DNA from: Phenylobacterium aquaticum
Lineage (GTDB): Bacteria > Pseudomonadota > Alphaproteobacteria > Caulobacterales > Caulobacteraceae
DNA length: 46,151 nt
Assembly: GCF_022695515.1 (NCBI RefSeq)
Contig: NZ_JALDPT010000039.1
Coordinates: forward strand, 1-46,151
Reading direction: 5' to 3'
Part shown: piece by piece, positions 16,830-25,632 of the stretch
Numbering within the stretch: the stretch's first letter is position 1
How the letters are laid out: each line of letters starts with the position of its first letter
Program-made: the position numbers and the translations under genes
The notes under the pieces: model-generated
Told to the model about the DNA's origin: nothing
The model's database searches: none
The model's input: the letters and a program-made list of their open reading frames with translations, nothing else

Positions 16830-18139
16830 ATGGTCTATCCCACCCGCCGCAGCATGATCCTGGCCCTGGCCGGCGCGCCGGTGGCGGTGGCGCTCGGCGT
16901 CCTCGCGCCGGGCCTGTGGGCGCTCGGCCTGGCCTGGGCGCTGGCGGCCGTGGCCCTGGTGCTGGCGGACGCCTGGCTGGCGGCCTCGCCCGGGCGGCTC
17001 AACTTGAGCCTCGACCTGCCGGAGAGCCTGGGCGTCGGCGGCGCGGGCGAGGCGGTGGTCACCGCCAGGTTCACCGGCGGCGCGCGCGGCGGATGGAGCT
17101 GGCCCTGGGCGTCAATGATCGCCTGAGCGTCGATGGCGCCGCGCGGCGGATGGACCTGACCCAGGGCGAGGGCCAGGCGCGCATCGCCCTTGCCCCCCTG
17201 CGCCGCGGCGAGGGCCGGATCGACGCCATCTGGTCCCGGTGGCGGGGCCCGCTGGGCCTGGCCTGGGTGCAGCGCCGCGACGCGCCGGGGCGGGTGCTGC
17301 CGGTCACCCCCAATATCCAGATGATCCGCGACGAGGCGCTGAGGCTGTTCTCCCGCGACGCGTCGCTGGGGATCAAGGTTCAGAACGAGATCGGCCAGGG
17401 CTCGGAATTCCATGCGCTGAAGGAGTTCCAGACCGGCATGGACCTGCGGGCCATCGACTGGAAGCAGAGCGCCCGGCACGGCAAGCTGCTGGGCCGCGAG
17501 CACCGGACGGAGCGCAATCACCCGGTGATCCTGGCGCTCGACACCGGCCGGCTAATGTGCGCGCCCCTGGCCGGGGCGCCGCGGATCGACCATGTGATCA
17601 ACGCCGCCCTGCTGCTGGCCTTTGTGGGCCTGAAGCTCGGCGACCGGGTCGGGCTGTTCGCCTTCGATTCCCGGCCGCGGGTGTCGAGCGGCGCGGCCGG
17701 CGGGGCGGGCGCCTTTCCGTTGTTGCAGCGGCTGGCGGCCTCGGTGGACTACACGACCGAGGAGACCAATTTCACCCTGGGCCTCACCACCCTGGCCGGG
17801 CAGCTGAGCCGGCGGTCGCTGGTGGTGATCTTCACCGACTTCGCCGACGCCACCAGCGCCGAGCTGATGCTGGAGAACCTGGGCCGGCTGATGCGCACCC
17901 ACCTGGTGCTGTTCGTGACCCTGCGCGACGAGGAGCTGGAGACCCTGGCCGACCGCGCCCCGGCCGAGCCGGACGACGTGTCCCGCGCGGTGATCGCCGG
18001 GACCCTGCTGCAGCAGCGCGAGATGGTGCTGACCCGGCTGAGGCGGGCCGGCGCCCTGATCGTCGAGGCCCGTGTCGACCGCCTGGGGCCGGACCTGATC
18101 AACAGCTATCTCGACATCAAGCGGCGGGAGCTTCTCTGA
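16830..18139 (+). pseudogene. DUF58 (VWA-like) protein gene with a one-base frameshift
   Basis: The ATG at 16830 encodes a normal DUF58 N-terminus (two hydrophobic segments in residues 8-49, then SPGRLNLSLDLPESLGVGG) but this frame stops at 17126. The rest of the protein is in the frame one base back and runs to 18139: PVTPNIQMIRDEALRLF, the DUF58 core FHALKEFQTGMDLRAIDWK (about residue 190), and a VWA-like stretch VILALDTGRLM. The switch lies at about 17075-17093 and one added base restores a 437-residue protein. An internal ATG at 17093 could start a protein lacking the membrane anchor. Since the whole operon is otherwise intact, I suspect sequencing error or a recent mutation. Confidence 0.8.
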
Positions 18140-19152
18140 TGGCCGAGCTGCAGCTGAAGAGCCACCGGTTCCGCGAGGAGCGCGAGGCGGACTGGCGCCG
18201 TCTCGAGCGGCTGCTGACCAAGGTCGAGGGGCGTTCGCCCGGCAAGCTGACCGCCCCGGAGCTGCTGGAGATCCCGGTGCTCTACCGCCAGGCCCTGTCG
18301 TCCCTGTCGGTGGCCCGCGCCATCACCCTGGACCAGGGGCTGATCGACTATCTGGAGAGCCTGTGCGCCCGGGCCTATTTCATCGTCTACGGCCCGCGCA
18401 CCAGCGTGTGGGAGCGGACCGGACGATTCTTTTCCCACGACTGGCCGGCCGCGGTCCGCGGCCTGTGGCGCGAGACGCTGGCGGCCACCCTGATCGGGGT
18501 GCTGGGCCTGATCGTGGCCATGGCCCTAATCCATCAGGACGCCGGCTGGTACTTCTCCTTCGTGCCCAAGGCATTGGCCGGCGGACGGGACCCATCGGCC
18601 TCGGCGGAGTTCCTGCGCAGCACCCTGTTCGCCGCGCCGAAGGGGCAGCAGCATTCGGGGCTGTCGGTGATGGCGGCGTTCCTGTTCACCCACAATGCGG
18701 GGATCGCGCTGCTGGCCTTCGCGCTGGGCTTCGCCTTCTGCGTGCCGACCGGGGCGCTGATGGCCTATAACGGCGCCATGCTCGGCGCCTTCCTGTCGCT
18801 GTTCATCTCCCGCGGCCTGGGGGTGGAGGCGGGGGGCTGGCTGTTCATTCACGGGGTGACGGAGCTGTTCGCCGTGACCCTGGCCGGGGCGGCCGGCTTC
18901 GCGATCGGGACCGCCACCCTGTTCCCCGGCGACCGACCCCGGGCAGAGGCGGTGGCCCAGGCGGGCCGCCGCGCCGCCGCCGTGATGACCGGCGTGGTGG
19001 TCATGCTGTTCGTCGCCGGCCTGCTCGAAGGATTCGCCCGCCAGCTGATCCAGAACACCGCCGTGCGCTACGGCGTGGCGACGCTCAGCGCGGCGGTCTG
19101 GGGGCTCTATTTCTACGGTCCGCGGCGGCGGGGAGGCCTGGGCCATGAGTGA
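18139..19152 (+). CDS. Stage II sporulation protein M-like (SpoIIM/DUF95) membrane protein
   Basis: The 337-residue protein has a charged cytosolic N-terminal part (about 1-105) and five to six membrane helices. The family core is AFLFTHNAGIALLAFALGFA and LGAFLSLFISRGLG. Despite the family name there is no link to sporulation here; such genes are standard members of MoxR/DUF58 operons in Gram-negative bacteria, and the function is unknown. The start ATG overlaps the DUF58 stop by one base (TGATG), and the 3' end overlaps the RDD gene by eight bases. Confidence 0.9.
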   Translation: MAELQLKSHRFREEREADWRRLERLLTKVEGRSPGKLTAPELLEIPVLYRQALSSLSVARAITLDQGLIDYLESLCARAYFIVYGPRTSVWERTGRFFSHDWPAAVRGLWRETLAATLIGVLGLIVAMALIHQDAGWYFSFVPKALAGGRDPSASAEFLRSTLFAAPKGQQHSGLSVMAAFLFTHNAGIALLAFALGFAFCVPTGALMAYNGAMLGAFLSLFISRGLGVEAGGWLFIHGVTELFAVTLAGAAGFAIGTATLFPGDRPRAEAVAQAGRRAAAVMTGVVVMLFVAGLLEGFARQLIQNTAVRYGVATLSAAVWGLYFYGPRRRGGLGHE

Positions 19153-19990
19153 CGCCGGGCGGGAATTCGTGACGCCGGAGGGCGTCGATCTGCGGCTGAA
19201 GGTCGGCGCCGTGTCGGAGCGGGCCGGCGCCCTGGTCATCGACCTCCTGATCATCATGGCGGCCCTGATCCTGCTGACGATCCTGGTGGGCGCGGCGCTG
19301 TGGGTCAGCAACGTCACGGCGAGAAGCGCCCCGGCGGTGATCTGGCTCTTGGGCTTCTTCCTGCTGCGGAACTTCTATTTCACCGGCTTCGAGCTGACCC
19401 CGGCGGCGGCGACCCCGGGCAAGCGGGTGATGAAGCTCCGGGTCATCGCCCGCAACGGCGGCCGCCTGACCGCCGACGCGGTGTTCGGGCGCAACGCCAT
19501 GCGCGAGCTGGAACTCTATCTGCCGATGATCTTCATGCTCAGCCGGGGCCAGGGCGTCGACGCCTGGGTGATCTCGCTGGGCTGCCTGTGGTCGCTGGTC
19601 TTCCTGCTGTTCCCCCTGTTCAACCGCGATCACCTGAGGGCCGGCGACCTGATCGCCGGGACCATGGTGGTGCGGGCGCCCAAGCCAATCCTCGCGCCGG
19701 ACCTGTCGCGGGACGGGGCCGTGGCGCTGAACGAGCTGCGGTTCACCGACGAGCAGCTCTCTGCCTACGGCATCAAGGAGCTGCAGGTGCTGGAGTCGGT
19801 GCTGCGCAGCAATGACCGCAAGACCCTGGCCGAGGTCGCCCGGCGCATCCGCGGCAAGATCGGCTGGATCGACGAGGTCGGGGTGTCCGACCGCGCTTTC
19901 CTGACTGGCTACTACGCCGCCCTGCGCGGGCGGCTGGAGCGCCAGATGCTGTTCGGCCGCCGCCGCGCCGACAAGTTCGACGCCGGCTGA
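19145..19990 (+). CDS. RDD family membrane protein
   Basis: This 281-residue last gene of the operon has an RDD domain (about 20-170) with the arginine/aspartate elements SERAGALVIDLLIIMAAL, TPGKRVMKLRVI and RDHLRAGDLIAG, spanning three or four helices. The C-terminal 110 residues are soluble and helical (TLAEVARRIRGKIGW). RDD proteins are poorly understood; some are ion antiporters. It ends four bases from the stop of a convergent membrane-protein gene with no terminator between them. Confidence 0.9.
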   Translation: MSDAGREFVTPEGVDLRLKVGAVSERAGALVIDLLIIMAALILLTILVGAALWVSNVTARSAPAVIWLLGFFLLRNFYFTGFELTPAAATPGKRVMKLRVIARNGGRLTADAVFGRNAMRELELYLPMIFMLSRGQGVDAWVISLGCLWSLVFLLFPLFNRDHLRAGDLIAGTMVVRAPKPILAPDLSRDGAVALNELRFTDEQLSAYGIKELQVLESVLRSNDRKTLAEVARRIRGKIGWIDEVGVSDRAFLTGYYAALRGRLERQMLFGRRRADKFDAG

Positions 19991-19994
19991 GGCG

Positions 19995-20735
19995 TCAGTC
20001 GAACACCTCCGCGATCTGGGTCGCGCCTTCCTTCAGGCGGCGAAGCTCGGTGTAGAGCACGGCGAAGATCGGGCCGTTGACCAGGCCCATGATCAGCGAG
20101 GCGAGCGCTGTGCCAACCAGAGTTGCGCTTCCCGCATCGGCGAAGATGCCGATCAGAACGCCAAGCCCAAAGGATACTACGAGGACGATCAGAGCGACGC
20201 TGAACCAGTAGATCATCAACAGGGCGAGTATTGTCCAGCGATGGCCCCGTGTGAGCGTTGCGCTGCGGGTGAAGGCGGGAGACAGGCTGCGGCGCTCAGA
20301 GACCAGGACGGGGCCTGCAACGCACCACATGACCCCCAACATGACGCCTGGCACGACGAATAGAATGAAGCCCAGGAATACGCCCGCGCCCACAATGAAG
20401 CTGATCCCGAGCAAGCCTCTAAACGTCTTCAGACCTGCGGACGCGCCCTGTGTCCATGTGGACTGGCGACCATCAAGATCGGTCAGCGTCAGGTGTATCA
20501 GGGCTCCCTGGAGGATCACGCCGAGGACTAAACTCACGGACCTGTCGAGCAGACTTACCGACTGCGCCGGGACATGCGCGAGCGCCGCAGCGAAATCAAT
20601 CACCAGGGCGGGCAGACTTCCAAATATGGCCGCGAGCAGCAGCATCGGCCCCAGATTGCGGCGGGTGACCTCGACGGTCGTGCGCAGGACACGGCCGATG
20701 TCGAGGCGCTCGGGCGAGGCGGCGGTGTCGGACAT
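19995..20735 (-). CDS. Multi-pass membrane protein, tandem paralogue A
   Basis: This 246-residue protein has about six hydrophobic helices and a conserved soluble start (LDIGRVLRTTVEVTRRNLGP). Characteristic parts are VVPGVMLGVMWCVAGPVLVSE, AFTRSATLTRGHRWTILALL and a C-terminal YTELRRLKEG. It resembles the bacterial membrane-protein group often labelled as glycerophosphodiesterase membrane-domain-like, but no enzymatic motif is present and I would not assign a function. It begins two bases after the stop of its paralogue. Both are co-transcribed and convergent with the MoxR operon. Confidence 0.75.
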   Translation of the reverse strand: MSDTAASPERLDIGRVLRTTVEVTRRNLGPMLLLAAIFGSLPALVIDFAAALAHVPAQSVSLLDRSVSLVLGVILQGALIHLTLTDLDGRQSTWTQGASAGLKTFRGLLGISFIVGAGVFLGFILFVVPGVMLGVMWCVAGPVLVSERRSLSPAFTRSATLTRGHRWTILALLMIYWFSVALIVLVVSFGLGVLIGIFADAGSATLVGTALASLIMGLVNGPIFAVLYTELRRLKEGATQIAEVFD

Positions 20736-20737
20736 GG

Positions 20738-21520
20738 TCAGTCGAAGACGGCGGCCAGGTCGCCGGCGCCGACGCCGTCCTTGATGCGGCGGAGCTCGCT
20801 GTAGAGGACGGCGATGCCGGGGTGCAGGAGCATGGCGATGATCAAGCTGAAGAGCAGGCTGAACAGCCGAACGACTGAAATCGCGGACCCGCTGGCCATG
20901 GATTTGGCGAATCCACTGAACCCGCCGAACAGTCCGACTGCCGCGATCTCGACAACGAAGAAGGTGATCATCAGGATCAGAAACAGGCCCAGTAGTCGCC
21001 AGCGGGATCCCTTGGTCAGGGCGGCGCTGCGCGAGAAGGCCGCGAAGATTCCGCGGCTCTCAATCACATAGGCGGGTGTCGAGACGCACCAAGCCAGGGC
21101 GAGCATCACGCCTGGTACGAAGAAAAACAGGGACGCGAGCCCGCAGCAGAAGAAATACACGATCGACAGGCCGATCAGGGGCAGGATCGCGCGCACGCCC
21201 CGGATCAGGGCGGGGCGCATCGAGACCGGCTGGCCATTCAGATCGGCGACCGTCATCTGGATAAGGGCGCTCTGAGAGATCATGGCGCAGGCGAAGGCGA
21301 TCAGGCCGAAGGGGAGGCCGACCAGGATGCTCGCCGGACCGGGGCGCAGACTGTTCATACCCAGCGCCGTCTGAACCCCCAGGGTCACCAGGCCAGGCAG
21401 GGCGCCAAACAGGAACGCCACCAGGGCGAAGGGGCGCAGATTACGCCCCACCACCGCGAAGGTCGTGGAGAAGACCCGGCCGATCTCCAGCTTGGCCCGT
21501 CTCGTACTCGTATCGCTCAC
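20738..21520 (-). CDS. Multi-pass membrane protein, tandem paralogue B
   Basis: At 260 residues this is clearly homologous to the downstream gene over its full length: LEIGRVFSTTFAVVGRNLRP at the start, FVPGVMLALAWCVSTPAYVIE, AFSRSAALTKGSRWRLLGLF and YSELRRIKDG at the end. I chose a GTG at 21520 (preceded by GGGGGA) because it gives MSDTSTRRAK, matching MSDTAASPER in the paralogue; a further GTG at 21559 adds 13 unlikely residues. The duplicated pair ends against the MoxR operon. The role is unknown; the two could form a heteromeric complex. Confidence 0.75.
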   Translation of the reverse strand: MSDTSTRRAKLEIGRVFSTTFAVVGRNLRPFALVAFLFGALPGLVTLGVQTALGMNSLRPGPASILVGLPFGLIAFACAMISQSALIQMTVADLNGQPVSMRPALIRGVRAILPLIGLSIVYFFCCGLASLFFFVPGVMLALAWCVSTPAYVIESRGIFAAFSRSAALTKGSRWRLLGLFLILMITFFVVEIAAVGLFGGFSGFAKSMASGSAISVVRLFSLLFSLIIAMLLHPGIAVLYSELRRIKDGVGAGDLAAVFD

Positions 21521-21623
21521 CGCAACGTCCCCCAACTCAACCCCAGATAAGTTGAGCACGCGGGAACACGGTTGTCGACATGCCCGCGGCGGCTTTGCGC
21601 CCGAGATGGGGCGAGGCGATCGT

Positions 21624-22100
21624 CTAGCGCGTCTTGGCGGGGCAGGCGCCGCGGAAGGCGCGGATGGCGGCGCGTTCGTTCGCGGCCCGCGCGTCCAGGC
21701 GGGTCTGGTCGGCGATCAGTTCACCCGAGGCGGCGAAGGCGTCGAGCACGGGATCGGCTGCGGGCATGGTGGCCTGGAGCAGGGCCTCGCCCTCCGGGGC
21801 CAGGGGATAGACGCCATGGGCCTTGCCGCTGCGCAGGGCGATCTTCTTGGGCGGGGCCGCCGCCGGCTGGGACATCCAGATCTTCACCCGCGGCTGGGCG
21901 CAGAGCAGCATCAGGCCGACATCGTCGCTGTTGGGAATTCCATAGGCGAGCTTGGCGGACTCGCTCCGGTTGGCGGGCGCGAAGGACCAGGCGCCGCGGC
22001 CCTGGCTCAGGGGCTTGGGCGGCGGGGTGGTGGCGCAGGCGGCCAGCAGGGCGCTGAGCGACAGGGCGGCCAGGAGGGGGAGGCGGCGAGCGGCGGTCAA
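21624..22100 (-). CDS. Putative lipoprotein, hypothetical
   Basis: The 158-residue protein has a lipoprotein signal peptide: ARRLPLLAALSLSALLAAC with the lipobox LAAC and the acylated cysteine at about residue 22. The mature part starts with a threonine/proline linker and has no family I know. The best start is a TTG at 22100, which overlaps the stop of the DsbA-like gene as TTGA; a GTG at 22127 is possible but adds a non-signal tail. Co-transcription with the DsbA-like gene is therefore very likely, and with two cysteines in the mature part it could be a substrate, which is speculation. Confidence 0.65.
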   Translation of the reverse strand: MTAARRLPLLAALSLSALLAACATTPPPKPLSQGRGAWSFAPANRSESAKLAYGIPNSDDVGLMLLCAQPRVKIWMSQPAAAPPKKIALRSGKAHGVYPLAPEGEALLQATMPAADPVLDAFAASGELIADQTRLDARAANERAAIRAFRGACPAKTR

Positions 22101-22741
22101 TGCTGGGCCACCGCGCCTTCGATCCACTGGTTCAGCACCGCCAGGACCTGATCGCCCGGCGCGAAGCCGCGGGTCACCACGCCATAGGCGCCGTCCTGGT
22201 TGGGACCGGCCACCAGGGTGGGGAAGCCGGTCACGCCGGCCCGTTGCGACGTGCCGTAATCCCCCCAGGTCTCCTGCTTGAGATCGCGGCTGTCGAGGTC
22301 GGCGAGGAAGGCCTCGCGGTCGATCCCGAACTCGGCGGCGAGATCGGCCAGGATCTCCGGCCGGGTGATGTCCAGGCCCTCGCCATAGAAGGCGGCCTGC
22401 AGGCGGCCCAGATAGGTCAGCGCCAGCTCCGGGTCCTCGCGGCGGACACGGACCACGGCCCGCGCGCCGGGATCGGTGTCATAGAGGAACCCCTCGCCGT
22501 CGATGGCCGCGCGGTTGAACGGCAGGCCGGTGGCCTCCTGCACATGGGTCCAGTGGCCGGCGAGCTCGTCACGGGCCTTCTGGCTCATGGGCTCGGTCGT
22601 GCCGGGGCGCAGGCCGCCGAGGATCAGCTTGATCGGCAGGGCGCGGCCATAGGCGCGGCGGATCTCGGCGATCACCGGCGAGAAGCCGTAGCACCACGAG
22701 CACATGGGATCGGCGAAATAGATGAGATGCGGCTCGGCCAT
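22097..22741 (-). CDS. DsbA-family (FrnE-like) thioredoxin-fold oxidoreductase
   Basis: The 214-residue protein has the active site CSWC in FADPMCSWCYGFSPV (about residues 14-17) and a large helical insertion typical of the FrnE/2-hydroxychromene-carboxylate-isomerase-like branch. The cis-proline loop is GVTGFPTLVAG (about 176-186). There is no signal peptide, so it probably works in the cytosol, as FrnE homologues do in stress and disulfide management. A palindromic repeat element lies immediately upstream. The lipoprotein gene follows with overlapping codons. Confidence 0.9.
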   Translation of the reverse strand: MAEPHLIYFADPMCSWCYGFSPVIAEIRRAYGRALPIKLILGGLRPGTTEPMSQKARDELAGHWTHVQEATGLPFNRAAIDGEGFLYDTDPGARAVVRVRREDPELALTYLGRLQAAFYGEGLDITRPEILADLAAEFGIDREAFLADLDSRDLKQETWGDYGTSQRAGVTGFPTLVAGPNQDGAYGVVTRGFAPGDQVLAVLNQWIEGAVAQH

Positions 22742-22797
22742 CGGCGAAATCTAGACCCGCCAGGGACGAGGCGCACGGATTTTCGCGGGGCGCCTTG

Positions 22798-22934
22798 GCT
22801 CCTCCCCCGCTGGGGGAGGGGGACCGCGAAGCGGTGGTGGGGGCCGCCTTCGCCAGGAGGCGGATGGGGCGTATCCGTCCCTTCGGGCCGGCCCCTCAGG
22901 CGCTTCGCGCCAGCTCCCCCAGTGGGGGAGCAGC
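22798..22934. repeat. Palindromic repeat, family 1 (intergenic copy)
   Basis: The element begins GCTCCTCCCCCGCTGGGGGA and ends with the near-complement AGCTCCCCCAGTGGGGGAGC; inner parts such as GACCGCGAAGCGGT form further hairpins. The same end sequences bound the copy at 44189-44336 and, in more compact form, the copy inside the hydantoinase gene (24884-25010). It fills most of the space between the secreted-protein gene and the DsbA-like gene. Confidence 0.75.
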
Positions 22935-22940
22935 AGATCC

Positions 22941-23648
22941 CTACTGCGGCTTGGTGCGGAGCTTGGGCGGGGTGGGCTTGGCGGTGGCGATGGCGTCGCC
23001 GATCGGGTCGCCGGCGGCGGGCTGGTCGGCGGGCGGCGCAGCCTGGGCGACGTCGGGACTGGCCACAGGCGCGGCCGCAGGCGCCTCGACGGGCGCCGGG
23101 TCCGGCTCGGCGGGCGCATTGGCCTGGAAGGTGGCGCCCAGCAGCTTGGCGCGGCTCTCCAGGGTCTTGGCCGTGGGCACGCAGCGGGCGGGCAGGGTCC
23201 AGCCCATCCACTGCTGGGCGACCGTGCGGCGGGGCAGGGTGTTGGCGCCGGCCCAGCCGGCCCGGCCCTGGCCGATGGCCTTGGCGCCATAGGCGTTGAT
23301 CGGCTTCAGGCTGGCCTTTTCCGCGGCCTGCATGGCGCGGGTGAACAGCTTCATATTGGTCCGGCTCATGGCGTCGAGCTCGTCATAGACCGCCATGTCC
23401 TGGGCGAGCGTGCGGCCCGGGGCCTGGAACGCGCCCTCGATGCGGGTCACCTCGGGGATCATCCGGTCGTGCAGGTCGAGATAGCCGCCGAGCGCGCCAT
23501 AGCACCAGCCGACGAAGCCATAGTCGTCATGCGGCGCGCCGGGGGGGAAGGGTAGTTCTTCCTCCTGGGCCGCGGGGGGCGCGGGCTCGGCCGGGGCGGG
23601 CGGCGCATCCTGGGCGGCGAGGAGCAGGGCGAGGAGAAGAGCGGACAT
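22941..23648 (-). CDS. Secreted hypothetical protein with alanine/proline-rich ends
   Basis: This 235-residue protein has a short hydrophobic N-terminus (MSALLLALLLAAQDAPP) that may be a signal peptide, a P/A/E-rich linker, a folded middle (about 38-165) with GFVGWCYGALGGYLDLHDRM and QQWMGWTLPARCVPT (two or more cysteines that could pair), and a long alanine/proline-rich tail. I do not recognise the family. It lies 30 bases downstream of the hydantoinase gene and may belong to the same transcript; codon use is normal for the region. Confidence 0.7.
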   Translation of the reverse strand: MSALLLALLLAAQDAPPAPAEPAPPAAQEEELPFPPGAPHDDYGFVGWCYGALGGYLDLHDRMIPEVTRIEGAFQAPGRTLAQDMAVYDELDAMSRTNMKLFTRAMQAAEKASLKPINAYGAKAIGQGRAGWAGANTLPRRTVAQQWMGWTLPARCVPTAKTLESRAKLLGATFQANAPAEPDPAPVEAPAAAPVASPDVAQAAPPADQPAAGDPIGDAIATAKPTPPKLRTKPQ

Positions 23649-24883
23649 GGCGGCGGCGCTACCTGTGAATTTCGGCGGTCAGATGGCAGGCGGCGGCCCA
23701 TAGCCTCCGCCGCCCGGGGTTTCGATCTCGATCACGTCCCCAGGCTTGACCGTAACGGAGAAGCAGCCGGGAAGCTCCGTCACGGCGCCGCTTTTTTCGA
23801 TCAGGCGCTGGGCGCCGGGTTTCGCCGCCCCGCCGCCGGCCAGACCTTGCGGGGCGTTGAGGCGTCGGGTGGAGAGCAGGGCCGCGTCCATCGGGGCGAG
23901 GAACCGGATGCGGCGCAGGGCCCCGTCGCCGCCGGCCCGCGCGCCCGCGCCGCCCGAACCGTGGCGGACCGCGAAGGCCTCGACCCGCACGGGGAAGCGG
24001 CGCTCCAGGATCTCCGGATCGGTCAGGCGGGAATTGGTCATGTGGGTGTGGACGGCGCTCTCGCCGGCGTGGCGCGCCGTGGCGCCGGCCCCGCCGCAGA
24101 GGGTCTCGTAGTACTGGCGGGTCTCGTCGCCGAAGGTGAAGTTGTTCATCGAGCCCTGCGCATTGGCCATGACGCCGAGCGCCGCATAGAGGGCGTCGAC
24201 CACGTGCTGGCTGGTCTCGACATTGCCGGCCACCACGGCGGCGGGCGGGGCCGGCGCCAGCATGGAGCCCGGCCGGTCAGGATCTTCAGGGGCTTCAGGC
24301 AGCCGGCGTTCAGCGGGATGTCATCATCGACCAGGGTGCGGAACACATAGAGCGCGCGCGCGTCGACGATGGCCGAGGGGGCGTTGAAGTTGGTCGGCAG
24401 CTGGTCGGCGCTGGCGGTGAAGTCGAGGGTCGCCTCGCCGGCCTGCGCATCGACCGTGGTGGTGACGACGATCTCGCCGCCGCCGTCCATGGGCACGCGG
24501 GCCTGGCCGTCGGTGAGCCGGCCGACCGCGCGGCGCACATTGGCCGCGGCGTTGTCCTGGACGAAGCTCATATAGCGGGCGACCACCTCGCCGCCGAAGG
24601 CCTCGATCATGCCGGCCACGGCCGCGGCGCCCGCCTGGCAGGCGGCGATCTGGGCCTTGAGGTCGGCGAGGTTGCGGTCCGGGGCGCGGCTGGGCCAAGG
24701 CCCGGACAGGAGCGCCGCGCGGGTCTCCGCCTCCAGGAACACGCCGGCCTTCATGATCGGCAGGGCGTCGAGCAGGACGCCCTCCTCGTCGATGGTCTTC
24801 GAGAACGGCGGCATGGAGCCGGGCTGCACCCCGCCGACGTCCGCATGGTGGCCGCGGGCGGCGACATAGAAGGCCGCGGCTTT

Positions 24884-25010
24884 TCCTCCCCCGTTCACGG
24901 GGGAGGGGGACCGCGCCGCAGGCGGGGTGGAGGGGGCGGCCGCAAACGCCGAGCCCGGTCTCGCCCCCTCCACCGCTTCGCGGTCCCCCTCCCCCGCAGG
25001 CGGGGGAGGA
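24884..25010. repeat. Palindromic repeat, family 1, inside the hydantoinase gene
   Basis: The 127-bp element has outer arms TCCTCCCCCG...GGGGGAGGGGGACCGCG and the complement at the other end, differing only around the small loops, plus an inner pair GGTGGAGGGGGCG / CGCCCCCTCCACC. Its ends match the intergenic copies at 22798 and 44189. It is read in frame (no stop) as a P/G/E/A-rich loop between PVF and AFYVAARGHHADVGG of the HyuB part. Confidence 0.85.
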
Positions 25011-25543
25011 GAAGAGAGGAACACCGGCATGACCACGGTGATGTCCGGCAGGTGGGTGCCGCCGGCATAGGGGTTGTTCAGGGCGAAGGCGTCGCCGGGG
25101 GCCAGCACCGGGTGGCGGTCGCGAACCGCGCGCACGGATGCGCCCATCGAGCCCAGATGCACCGGCATGTGCGGCGCATTGGCGACCAGGCCGCCGTCGT
25201 CGTCGAACAGGGCGCAGGAGAAATCCAGCCGCTCCTTGATGTTCACCGAATGAGCGGTGCGCTCCAGGGCCGCGCCCATGGCCTCGGCCACGCCCATGAA
25301 GCGGCGGTTGAACAGCTCCAGGGTGACGGGATCGGGGCGATCGAGGGCGATGGCGCGGCGGGCCTGGGCGCCGAGGCGGGTCAGGCGGATCAGGCCGTCG
25401 GCCTCGGCGGTTGCGCGCCAGCCGGGGGCCAGAGCGATCTGGGTGTCGCCGCGGACGATCAGGGCGGGGCCGTCGGCGGCGGTCAGGGCGTCGGCGGCGA
25501 GGATCGGGGCGTCGTGGACAGCGCCGTTGGCGAACATCTCCAT

Positions 25544-25632
25544 CCGCTCGTCCCCGCGCAGGCGGGGATCCATGCTGAGCTTGGTGGCGGCGGTGAGTCC
25601 GCTTGGGTCCCCGCCTGCGCGGGGATGAGCGG
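25544..25632. repeat. Palindromic repeat, family 2, inside the hydantoinase gene
   Basis: Arms of 28 bases at 25544-25571 and 25605-25632 are complementary except at two positions, with a 33-base centre. The outer ends (CCGCTCGTCCC and GGGATGAGCGG) match the family-2 copies at 4691 and 32332. On the coding strand it is translated as AHPRAGGDPSG ... MDPRLRGDER near the HyuA C-terminus, the well-known conceptual translation of this kind of repeat. Confidence 0.85.

Noticed and set aside
16916..17092. GTG-started N-terminus of the second DUF58 frame
   Set aside because: This part reads as Arg/Gly-rich filler in that frame, while the frame from 16830 gives proper membrane helices over the same bases; a frameshift explains both.
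22798..22934. Small CRISPR-like or riboswitch-like structure
   Set aside because: There is a single palindromic unit without repeated spacers, and the same unit occurs at unrelated genes, so it is a dispersed repeat.
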